This document shows, piece after piece, positions 8,576-14,810 of a stretch of DNA of 17,659 bases. The DNA lies in NCBI GenBank assembly GCA_018970845.1, contig JAGWVO010000024.1, positions 1 to 17,659 of the forward strand, given 5' to 3'. The position numbers were made by a program, and so were the translations under genes. The DNA comes from Planctomycetota bacterium. Its GTDB lineage: Bacteria > Planctomycetota > Planctomycetia > Gemmatales > Gemmataceae. The stretch's first letter is position 1, and each line of letters starts with the position of its first letter. The notes beneath the pieces were generated by a model. The model did no database searches. It saw only the letters and a list, made by a program, of their open reading frames with translations, and had not been told where the DNA came from.

Positions 8576-9724
8576 TCAGGCTTCCCCGGGAATGGGGCCC
8601 AGCATGGCCGCCCTTGTCTCCTCCGAAACCAACGGGGCCACGGCGGCCAGGCAGGCGCGTGGGTCCGCGCCGGGCGGGGGCAGGATGTTGAGGTGTCCGA
8701 CCTTTCTTCCGCTACGGGGTTCTTTTGCGTAGTCGTGCAGGCGGACAAACGGCAGGCTGAGCACCTTGATGGGATCGGGCATGGAACCGATCAGGTTCAC
8801 CATCAACACGGGCCTGGACGGTTCAGGGTTGCCCAAGGGTAGCCCGGCAACGGCCCGGACATGGTTTTCAAACTGGCTCACTCCACCGCCATCCAAGCTC
8901 CAGTGTCCCGAATTGTGGACGCGCGGCGCCATTTCGTTGGCGACCAATCCGTCAGCTGTGACGAAAAACTCAATGCACAGGATTCCCACATGGCCCAACT
9001 CAAGCATCAACCGCTCCATGGCCGCCCTGGCCGGGGCCGCCCAAGGCGCCGCGACGGTCGGCGATAATGGAATCGACCTCCTGAGAATCCCTCCGGCATG
9101 CACATTTTCCGCAAGCGGGTAATGCACCAGCGAACCATCGGCGCCCCGGCAGGAAATTTGTGAAACCTCCGACTTGAAGCGGACGAAACCCTCCAGGATC
9201 AGTTCTGAATTCGAACGGTCTCCCGCGACCGAGGCCCAGGCCTTTCGGGCATCTTCGGGCGCGCGGATGAGCGCCTGGCCCTTGCCGTCGTAGCCAAGTC
9301 TCCTTGTCTTGAGGATGGCGGGACATCCCAGCGTCCGCAGGGCTTTATCCAAGTCAGCCGGATTGTCCACGGGGCGATGCGGCGCCGTCGGCAGGCCGAT
9401 CGATCCGAAAAGGCTCTTTTCCACAAGCCTGTCCTGCGAGGTCAGCAGCGATCGGGTTCCGGGTCGAACCGGCACGGCCGCGGAAAGGCCGTCAAGCGCG
9501 TTGGCGGAAAGGTTCTCGAACTCGTAAGTCACGACATCGCATTCAACGGCAAGGCGGGCGAGCGCCGAGGCATCGCCGTACTCGGCCACGATCAACCTCG
9601 CCACGGCACCCGCGCACGCGTCCGGCGCGGGATCAATCGCCGAGAATTCCAGACCCAGCGGGCGGCCCGCAAGGGCCAGCATGCGGGCCAACTGCCCTCC
9701 GCCGACAATCCCGATTCGTTTCAT
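8576..9724 (-). CDS. purK: N5-carboxyaminoimidazole ribonucleotide synthase (PurK)
   Basis: PurK uses ATP and bicarbonate to carboxylate 5-aminoimidazole ribonucleotide at N5 in de novo purine synthesis; it acts in the cytoplasm. The 382-residue product has the family length. Motifs in order are KRIGIVGGGQLARML (2-16), TYEFEN, the ATP-grasp loop KTRRLGYDGKGQ (139-150), YPLAENVH, and EMAPRVHNSGHW (264-275), which carries metal- and substrate-binding residues, then SQFENHVRA and GLPLG. The ATG at 9724 overlaps the purE stop by four bases (ATGA), so the two are translationally coupled, as expected for consecutive enzymes of one step. No odd residues were seen. Confidence 0.97.
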   Translation of the reverse strand: MKRIGIVGGGQLARMLALAGRPLGLEFSAIDPAPDACAGAVARLIVAEYGDASALARLAVECDVVTYEFENLSANALDGLSAAVPVRPGTRSLLTSQDRLVEKSLFGSIGLPTAPHRPVDNPADLDKALRTLGCPAILKTRRLGYDGKGQALIRAPEDARKAWASVAGDRSNSELILEGFVRFKSEVSQISCRGADGSLVHYPLAENVHAGGILRRSIPLSPTVAAPWAAPARAAMERLMLELGHVGILCIEFFVTADGLVANEMAPRVHNSGHWSLDGGGVSQFENHVRAVAGLPLGNPEPSRPVLMVNLIGSMPDPIKVLSLPFVRLHDYAKEPRSGRKVGHLNILPPPGADPRACLAAVAPLVSEETRAAMLGPIPGEA

Positions 9725-10227
9725 GCCTGTTCCGGATCCGGATGGTCAAGCACTTCCCTCGTCCGGCGCGAGCGCCATGCGGCGAGCCTGGAAGCCAGTG
9801 CCGGATCGGTCCCCGCCAGGCAGGCGGCCGCCAACAATCCCGCGTTGATGGCGCCGGCCTTGCCGATGGCCAGCGTCCCAACCGGCACGCCGGCGGGCAT
9901 TTGGACGATGGAAAGCAGGGAATCCATGCCCGAAAGCGCTTGTGACTGGACCGGAACTCCCAGCACCGGCACCCAGGTCTTGCTCGCGAGCATTCCCGGA
10001 AGGTGGGCGGCGCCACCGGCACCGGCGATGATGACCCTGATGCCGCGCGCCGACGCGCCTTCGGCGTACTCGAAAAGCAGGTCGGGAGTCCTGTGGGCCG
10101 ACACAACCCGCGCCTCGACCGGAATCTCCAGTTCCCTGAGCACCTCGACGGCATGCCTCATGGTTTCCCAGTCGGATCGGGAACCCATGACCACCCCGAC
10201 CATCGGCGAAGCTGTCTGGCCAGCCAT
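9721..10227 (-). CDS. purE: N5-carboxyaminoimidazole ribonucleotide mutase (PurE, class I)
   Basis: PurE moves the carboxyl group of N5-CAIR to C4, giving CAIR, the step after PurK. The 168-residue protein is of normal length. Active-site motifs are complete: GSRSD (15-19), SAHRTP (43-48) and AGAGGAAHLPGM (68-79), followed by GVPV, SLLSIVQMPAGVPVGTLAIGKAGA. A partner PurK shows this is the class I (N5-CAIR mutase) type. The ATG at 10227 has GGGGA about seven bases upstream; a second ATG at 10203 (residue 9, just before VGVVMGS) is possible. The stop codon overlaps the purK start. A short inverted repeat (CCCGA-ACAA-TCGGG, 10236-10249) lies just before the start. It could fold in the leader, but no known purine riboswitch is visible. 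Confidence 0.97.
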   Translation of the reverse strand: MAGQTASPMVGVVMGSRSDWETMRHAVEVLRELEIPVEARVVSAHRTPDLLFEYAEGASARGIRVIIAGAGGAAHLPGMLASKTWVPVLGVPVQSQALSGMDSLLSIVQMPAGVPVGTLAIGKAGAINAGLLAAACLAGTDPALASRLAAWRSRRTREVLDHPDPEQA

Positions 10228-10559
10228 CCTTTTTCCCCGAACAATCGGGCTCGCAACGATTTCCGACGCGCGCCCACCCCTTCATCTGGACGAATCATAC
10301 CGCATCACGGCGCCCGGAACGGATACCTTGGAGCGCTCCGGACCATGTCCCATTCCCGCATTTCGCAACCGGATCCAATTTTGAGGATTTTTCCTTTTGC
10401 AAAGGGGCTAGCAATTGGAAAGCCTTGTCGCCAAGATTAACCATGCATTAGCAGCCCGGTTTGCCCCTTGGCGAACCCTTTTGGGGACATAGGTAATGGC
10501 ACGGGGGGTTTTTTGAGGATCCACCCGATACTGTCTCTAGGAACGACGAGGAATTCAGC
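10228..10559. other. Non-coding intergenic region between divergent genes purE and the Asp/Glu-rich gene
   Basis: This 332-bp stretch separates two divergently transcribed genes and must hold promoters for both. It is more AT-rich than its surroundings, mainly at 10375-10450. I see a short inverted repeat CCTTT-TGC-AAAGG near 10394-10406, and AAGGGGC (10402-10408), which is complementary to GCCCCTT (10463-10469). These could fold the leader of the plus-strand gene. A clean GAGGA ribosome binding site stands seven bases before the ATG at 10560. No convincing -35/-10 pair, terminator, tRNA or small RNA could be identified. Confidence 0.6.
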
Positions 10560-10871
10560 ATGCTCGGCAGGAACTGGCTTCATGGAATTGGCGATGCGCC
10601 CACGCATTCCGCCACACTGGATTTCCCGCTTCCCGCAGGCATCTCTCCCCTTGCGCCCATCCTCTCCGCCGATGACGACGAGGAGGATGACGATGATGAC
10701 GAAGATGAAGATGACGACGACGACTTCGAGGACGACGATGACTTCGAGGATGATTTCGACGACGACCTCGACGAGGAAGAGGAGGACTTCGACGATGACG
10801 AAGACCTCGACGACGACGATGACGACTTCGATGACGACGATGAAGAGGAAGAAGAAGACGACGAGGAGTGA
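10560..10871 (+). CDS. Small protein with an extreme Asp/Glu-rich tail
   Basis: The 103-residue protein has an ordinary N-terminal part (1-37: MLGRNWLHGIGDAP..., ending PLAPILSA). Residues 38-103 are made only of Asp, Glu, Phe and Leu: 59 of 66 are acidic, and single hydrophobics stand at F56, F62, F66, L70, F77, L83 and F90, about one every 4-7 residues. It is expected to be disordered and strongly negative. It could be a metal or basic-protein binding polyanion, a nucleic-acid mimic or a chaperone-like tail. I recognise no domain. Evidence that it is a real gene: GAGGA seven bases before the ATG, a codon mix (GAC, GAT, GAG, GAA) rather than a pure triplet repeat, and a same-strand gene starting 89 bp downstream. 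Similar D/E-rich hypothetical proteins occur in planctomycetes as far as I recall. Confidence 0.75.
   Translation: MLGRNWLHGIGDAPTHSATLDFPLPAGISPLAPILSADDDEEDDDDDEDEDDDDDFEDDDDFEDDFDDDLDEEEEDFDDDEDLDDDDDDFDDDDEEEEEDDEE
10671..10868 (+). repeat. Low-complexity GAC/GAT/GAG/GAA triplet tract inside the Asp/Glu-rich gene
   Basis: For 198 bp, 59 of the 66 codons begin with GA, interrupted only by seven TTC or CTC codons. It is a coding low-complexity tract, purine-rich on the plus strand, and prone to length variation by slippage. It forces an unbroken but meaningless Val/Ile/Leu-rich reading frame on the minus strand. Confidence 0.85.
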
Positions 10872-10960
10872 TTTCCTTGTCACGGCCCGGATGCCCATGG
10901 CAGGCCCCGGGTCGTGGCAACCCCGTCAGGCCCCACCCCAAACGCTAGGAACCCCCTCTC

Positions 10961-11377
10961 ATGGCACTTGGTGGAAAGCCGATCAAATCTCCATCCGGAT
11001 CCTCGCAACCCCAGGGTTCCGTCCAGCAGACAGACTTTGAATTGGAATTTTATGTCTCCATTCTCCACCACATGCCCGATTATGTGGATGTGCTCAGGGT
11101 CGTGGGCAACCTACTGACCCTCAAGGGCCGCTACGCCGAAGGCCTTGTCGTGGACAAGCGCCTCGTGCAACTCAGGCGCCATGACCCGCTCTCCCACTAC
11201 AACCTCGCCTGCAGCTACGCGCTCCTCGACCGATGCGACCAGGCCATCGAATGCCTTCGCAAAGCCTTGGAAATCGGTTACCGCGACTTCAGGTACATCC
11301 GCGAGGATCACGACCTCGACAACCTGAGGCGGGATCCCCGGTTCGAGACCCTGCTTCTCGAATTCGAGCCTTGCTGA
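10961..11377 (+). CDS. Small tetratricopeptide repeat (TPR) protein
   Basis: This 138-residue protein has a polar, probably disordered first 24 residues. About two TPR-type helical hairpins follow: DYVDVLRVVGNLLTLKGRYAEGLVVDKRLVQLRR (about 40-73) and DPLSHYNLACSYALLDRCDQAIECLRKALEIG (about 75-106). The second holds the TPR consensus YNLACSYA...AI..LRKALE. The tail YRDFRYIREDHDLDNLRRDPRFETLL is a common capping end in planctomycete TPR proteins. TPRs bind other proteins; no catalytic motif or signal peptide is present. The ATG at 10961 has AGGA ten bases before it. It follows the Asp/Glu-rich gene by 89 bp on the same strand, so the two may be co-expressed. It ends only 11 bp from the convergent cytidine deaminase gene. 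Confidence 0.85.
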   Translation: MALGGKPIKSPSGSSQPQGSVQQTDFELEFYVSILHHMPDYVDVLRVVGNLLTLKGRYAEGLVVDKRLVQLRRHDPLSHYNLACSYALLDRCDQAIECLRKALEIGYRDFRYIREDHDLDNLRRDPRFETLLLEFEPC

Positions 11378-11388
11378 ATTGCCGATCG

Positions 11389-11805
11389 TTATCGCCCGGG
11401 CCCATCGAACCTGAAAGCCTCCGGCAGCAATTCACTCACGATGTGCCGGCTTTTCATACCGCCCGATCCAACCAGCCAAACCGTCGCCCCCGGGGAAAAC
11501 TCGAACAAGACCTGCCGGCATGCCCCGCAGGGCGGGGCGGGCTTTTCGAGGTCGGTGACCACGATCGCATCCGTGAATCCGAGAAGGCCGCGGGCCACCG
11601 CGGCGCAAACCGCGCACCTCTCGGCGCATTGGGTCAGGCCGTAGCTGGCATTTTCCACATTGCAGCCCGGCACGATTTCTCCGCCTGGAAACAAAAGGGC
11701 GCACCCGACCTTGAAACCCGAGTAGGGCGCCCATGCATGAGACCGCGCCCGCCAGGCCATCGCGAGCGCGGTCTCATGAAGCTCGGTCCATTGAGGCTCG
11801 TGCAC
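11389..11805 (-). CDS. cdd: Cytidine deaminase (GTG start)
   Basis: This enzyme hydrolyses cytidine or deoxycytidine to uridine or deoxyuridine plus ammonia in pyrimidine salvage. The 138-residue product is the size of the small tetrameric type. The zinc site is complete: C60 with E62 in TQCAER, and C93 and C96 in PPCGACRQ. APYSGFKVG (26-34) and GCNVENASYG (47-56) form the substrate pocket. The open frame runs to 11982, but those extra residues match nothing in the family. The GTG at 11805 has GAGAGGAG seven bases upstream and gives the normal N-terminus. It starts 19 bp after the nucleoside transporter stop, so uptake and deamination are very likely co-expressed. Confidence 0.95.
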   Translation of the reverse strand: MHEPQWTELHETALAMAWRARSHAWAPYSGFKVGCALLFPGGEIVPGCNVENASYGLTQCAERCAVCAAVARGLLGFTDAIVVTDLEKPAPPCGACRQVLFEFSPGATVWLVGSGGMKSRHIVSELLPEAFRFDGPGR

Positions 11806-11824
11806 GGAATGTCTCCTCTCGTTT

Positions 11825-13183
11825 TCAGGCCCGGAATAGGGACAAAAGGTTGGTGCTGACCAAGGCCGCGGCGAACCCGGCCAGTAGCGCGCGGGGGGCC
11901 AGTCTCGCCAGCAACTCCCTTCGTTCGGGCACCAGCGCGCCGATGCAACCAATCTGGATGCCCATCGAGCCAAGATTGGCAAAGCCGCTGACGGCGCAAG
12001 CCGCCATCGCGCGGAACCGGTCCCCTGCCTCCTTGAAGGCCGGATCGGTGGTCAGGTCTCCGTAGGCGATGAATTCATTCGCGATCAACTTTTTGCCCAG
12101 CAGCCTGCCGGCAAGGTTCGCCTCGTCCCCGGAAAAGCCAGCCAACAAGGCCACGGGACGGAACGCCCAGGCCACCCCGTCATCGAGGCTGGCGCCGGGC
12201 ATGCATGCCTCAAGAGCGCTTTTGAGCATCGCGATCAGAGCCAAAAAGGCGATCAGCATGGCGGCGACATGCAAGGCCAGCATCATGCCTTCGGAGGCGC
12301 CGCCCGTGAGGGCGTCAAGAATGCCGTGATGGATCTTGGGAACGCGCCAGGCCTCAAGTTCCTCGGAAGCCTCCCTTTCCGGTTCAGGCATGAGGATCTT
12401 CGACAGGTAGAGGCTGCACGGGGCCGCCATCACGCTTGCCGCCAGGACGCCGACGGGGTCGGCGCCCATCCCGATATAGACGGCCATCATGGCGCCCGAC
12501 ATCGCGGCCATGCCGCCCGCCATGAGCGCCAGCATTTCCGATGGGCTCATGCGGGACAGGAACGGCTTCACCACCAAAGGAGCCTCCGTCTGCCCGATGA
12601 AGACGGTGGCGCAGCAACCGAATGTCTCCGGCCCCGTCGTGCCCATCAACCGCCGAATCACGGTGCCGACCCCGCCCACCACCACCTGGAGGACTCCCCA
12701 TTGGTAAAGGGCGGCGGAAAGGGCGGAAATGAAAACAAGGGTGGGCAACGCGTTGAAGGCGAAGATGAAACCCTCGCCCTTTCCCACCGTTTTTTCAAAC
12801 TTCGCCGGGTCGGCAAGGATTCCAAAAACCATCCTCCCGCCCTCGGCGGAAAAACCAAGGAGTCCCTCCACTCCATGGCCCACGGCCTGGAAGAGTTCCA
12901 TACCGGGGCGCCTGTCTCCCACCCGGAAACCCACGACCGCCCATGCCAGCGCCGCCTGGATCAGCAAACCCGCCCCGAGGGTGCGCCAAGGCACCCTCTC
13001 AGGCGCGGCGCTCAACGCGAAAAACGCCGCCAGGATTCCAGCCAAACCCGCGAGCGAACGAACCGCGTGGGGAAGATAAGGGTCGGCAACCAGCAGAATG
13101 GCCAAGCTGGCGGCCAGCGCGCCGATCGCGCAAGCCCTGACTTGAAACCTGAACTTGCCAGAAGCAATGACCTCGGGGGACAT
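11825..13183 (-). CDS. Concentrative nucleoside transporter (CNT/NupC family)
   Basis: This is an inner-membrane symporter that imports nucleosides with H+ or Na+. The 452-residue product has many membrane segments. Residues matching the nucleoside site of the Vibrio CNT structure are Q198, T199 and E200 in GQTEAPLVVKPF, E370 in NEFIAYG, and N403 and S406 in SGFANLGSMGIQIG. The central LPTLVFISALSAALYQWG hairpin region is also typical. Two upstream in-frame ATGs exist (13237 and 13207), but the one at 13237 would overlap the end of the preceding gene. The ATG at 13183 has GGGAGGG just before it, so I prefer it. The gene is about 34 bp after the beta-RFAP synthase stop and 19 bp before cytidine deaminase. 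Ion and nucleoside preference cannot be read directly; the neighbour suggests pyrimidine nucleosides. Confidence 0.93.
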   Translation of the reverse strand: MSPEVIASGKFRFQVRACAIGALAASLAILLVADPYLPHAVRSLAGLAGILAAFFALSAAPERVPWRTLGAGLLIQAALAWAVVGFRVGDRRPGMELFQAVGHGVEGLLGFSAEGGRMVFGILADPAKFEKTVGKGEGFIFAFNALPTLVFISALSAALYQWGVLQVVVGGVGTVIRRLMGTTGPETFGCCATVFIGQTEAPLVVKPFLSRMSPSEMLALMAGGMAAMSGAMMAVYIGMGADPVGVLAASVMAAPCSLYLSKILMPEPEREASEELEAWRVPKIHHGILDALTGGASEGMMLALHVAAMLIAFLALIAMLKSALEACMPGASLDDGVAWAFRPVALLAGFSGDEANLAGRLLGKKLIANEFIAYGDLTTDPAFKEAGDRFRAMAACAVSGFANLGSMGIQIGCIGALVPERRELLARLAPRALLAGFAAALVSTNLLSLFRA

Positions 13184-13217
13184 GTTCCCTCCCGGCTGAT
13201 GCGCCATACCGGCATTC

Positions 13218-14147
13218 CTATGGTGTCCGGGCCCCATCGTTCAGCAAGGCGCCATGCCGGGAAGGCTTGGACTCCCACAGGCCATGGTTATGGATATTCG
13301 CAAGTTTCCCTGCCAGCCATGAAGCCTGGTTCGAATCGCGGCACAGCGCGAACACGGCCGGCCCCCAACTGCTTTGTCCGACACCCTCGATTCCCCAGGC
13401 CCGAATCGCATGCACCGTTTCGGCGATGCGTGGCGAGGCGAAAACCCCTCCCTGGACGGAAGAAAAAGCCTGCCCGGCCATCGTGTTGAACCTGTGAACG
13501 ATCGGCCCGAGCGAACGGAAGTCGCCGGCCCGCGCCGCGGGCAGCAAGTCGGCGCCGGCCATGCGGCGAAGCTCATGGGCAAGGTCATCGCGTCCCGGGA
13601 GGGACATGAAGGCCTCGACCTCCCTGCGGCCATGCCATTCGCCGGGCTCCTCGGGAAGCACCACAACAACCCGCCATTCATCGGGCAAGTCAACCCGATC
13701 AAGCAAAGGCGCCACCCCTGCCGAATCGCGCCGCTTGCCGTCGTCCAGCAAAAGGCCACCTTGAAAGAAGCCGTGGCAACCGATCGCCGATCGTTTGCCG
13801 CGACCACTCGCGGCCATGAGTGCGGCGGGATCCTCGGATTGGCCCGACAACCGCGCGACGGCCCATGCCGCAGCCAGCGCTGATTGGGTGCCGCTGCCAA
13901 ATCCGGCATGCGCGGGCGGTGCCGCTTCCAATTCCAACTCGATGTCCCGGCACCCGAATCGCTCCGACAAGGTTCCAAACCGCGCGGAACCATGGCGGCC
14001 GACTTCCCGTCGGGTCGCCTTCACCATGGTTCCCGGTTCGGTCACCATCAGCCCAACGCCGCCGAAAAGCGTGTCGCCAGGGGGCCCGGAGGGGCGGAAC
14101 AAGCCCCAGTGCAATCGTGCTCCCGTCTGAACGCGAACCGAATTCAT
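13218..14147 (-). CDS. Beta-ribofuranosylaminobenzene 5'-phosphate (beta-RFAP) synthase
   Basis: The archaeal counterpart is MptG. The enzyme joins 4-aminobenzoate (or 4-hydroxybenzoate) to phosphoribosyl pyrophosphate with loss of CO2 and pyrophosphate, the first committed step to tetrahydromethanopterin-type C1 carriers. The 309-residue protein is GHMP-kinase-like. It has RLHWGLFRP near the N-terminus (11-19), FGGVGLMV (28-35) and the glycine-rich loop PAHAGFGSGTQSALA (78-92). AIGCHGFFQGGLLLD and the C-terminal EGVGQSSWGPAVFAL follow, all typical of the family. The ATG at 14147 overlaps the stop of the upstream DUF447 gene by four bases (ATGA), so I reject the longer frame to 14402. In bacteria this gene is found chiefly in methylotrophic Proteobacteria and Planctomycetota. 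The C1 enzymes themselves are not in this window. Confidence 0.93.
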   Translation of the reverse strand: MNSVRVQTGARLHWGLFRPSGPPGDTLFGGVGLMVTEPGTMVKATRREVGRHGSARFGTLSERFGCRDIELELEAAPPAHAGFGSGTQSALAAAWAVARLSGQSEDPAALMAASGRGKRSAIGCHGFFQGGLLLDDGKRRDSAGVAPLLDRVDLPDEWRVVVVLPEEPGEWHGRREVEAFMSLPGRDDLAHELRRMAGADLLPAARAGDFRSLGPIVHRFNTMAGQAFSSVQGGVFASPRIAETVHAIRAWGIEGVGQSSWGPAVFALCRDSNQASWLAGKLANIHNHGLWESKPSRHGALLNDGARTP

Positions 14148-14710
14148 GCCACGGTCGCCCCGCGACACGCCTGTTCGATGAGGGCGAATGCCTGGTGGTG
14201 AGCCTCGCCGCCCGTTTTCACGACAAGCGGCCTCAGCCTTTCGATTTCCAAGAAGATTTCCTTGGCCGGGATCAGGTGAAGCCGGGTCGCAAGGATCGCG
14301 GCTTCCAGAACGGCATGGTTCGCCCGGTTGAATCCGAAAAACGGCCTGCCGGATTCCTCGGCGACAACCTTCGCCGCCATCAGGCCGCGTGGCCCCTCGC
14401 AACTGGTTTCGACGATTTCAAACTCGATCCAGCGGCAGGCGTCGGCGAGGCGCCAACCGGCAATGTGGCAGGCGGGGTTCCAGGGCCCCAAGGGCATCCC
14501 CAGGGCTGAACGCGCCAAAACCAGCGGATCATCCGTGACATGCAGCACTCCCCGGGGAATGCGGCACAAGTTGGCCCAGGTGGTGGAACTGGTGAACGGT
14601 CTCAGTTCGAAAGTTTTCCAAGGCGGCCGGGAAGGCATGCGGGGCCCCATGGGCGCCGCGTGCGGCGCGCCATCCTCACCTTCCGAACTGACGATCCCTT
14701 CGAGGATCAT
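14144..14710 (-). CDS. DUF447 family protein, C1-cofactor-associated
   Basis: The 188-residue protein matches the DUF447 family: MILEGIVSS at the N-terminus, PHAAPMGPR (16-24), RPFTSSTTWANL (37-48), HVTDDPLVLAR (57-67), GWRLADACRWIEFE (85-98) and FFGFNRANHAVLEAAILATRLHL (124-146). Archaeal and planctomycete members have, to my knowledge, an FMN-binding split-barrel fold. Their reaction is not established, but the gene recurs beside beta-RFAP synthase in organisms that make methanopterin-type cofactors, and here the two overlap by four bases. I choose the ATG at 14710 because family members begin MILEG. The ribosome binding site is weak (GGAG about 13 bases upstream), and the frame remains open to 14800. 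It is probably the first gene of a four-gene transcript with beta-RFAP synthase, the nucleoside transporter and cytidine deaminase. Confidence 0.9.
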   Translation of the reverse strand: MILEGIVSSEGEDGAPHAAPMGPRMPSRPPWKTFELRPFTSSTTWANLCRIPRGVLHVTDDPLVLARSALGMPLGPWNPACHIAGWRLADACRWIEFEIVETSCEGPRGLMAAKVVAEESGRPFFGFNRANHAVLEAAILATRLHLIPAKEIFLEIERLRPLVVKTGGEAHHQAFALIEQACRGATVA

Positions 14711-14756
14711 GCCTGCAATCGCGCTCCATGTCGCATGGTGGCTTCGACAATGACCC

Positions 14757-14762
14757 TTTATA
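14757..14762 (-). promoter_or_regulatory. Candidate -10 box for the DUF447/beta-RFAP operon
   Basis: In the 100-bp gap between two divergent genes, the minus strand reads TATAAA, one mismatch from the sigma-70 -10 consensus. It lies about 47 bases upstream of the DUF447 start. It stands out in otherwise GC-rich DNA, but no good -35 box is found at the right spacing, so this is only a suggestion. Confidence 0.22.
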
Positions 14763-14810
14763 GTGGCCGTTTGGACCGGGAAGCACCACAGGGCGGGCAT
14801 ATCCTAGGGC

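Noticed and set aside
10236..10249. Purine riboswitch in front of purE
   Set aside because: Only a 5-bp stem with a 4-base loop is visible; none of the conserved riboswitch junction bases could be found.
9377..10384. 335-codon plus-strand frame
   Set aside because: It is antisense to purK and purE, which are certain.
10671..10868. Possible CRISPR or tandem-repeat array
   Set aside because: The period is three bases with mixed codons; there are no spacers or defined repeat units.
10437..10898. Minus-strand frame encoding a Val/Ile/Leu-rich, membrane-like protein
   Set aside because: It is the complement of the GAC/GAT/GAG tract, which automatically reads GTC, ATC and CTC. The plus-strand gene has the ribosome binding site.
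11806..11982. N-terminal extension of cytidine deaminase
   Set aside because: It overlaps the transporter gene and is low-quality Arg/Trp/Pro sequence; the GTG at 11805 has an excellent ribosome binding site.
12269..13489. 406-codon plus-strand frame
   Set aside because: It is antisense to the transporter and beta-RFAP synthase genes, rich in Arg/His/Gly, with no recognisable domain.
14148..14402. N-terminal extension of beta-RFAP synthase
   Set aside because: It lies within the DUF447 gene in another frame; the ATG at 14147 in the ATGA overlap gives the family N-terminus.
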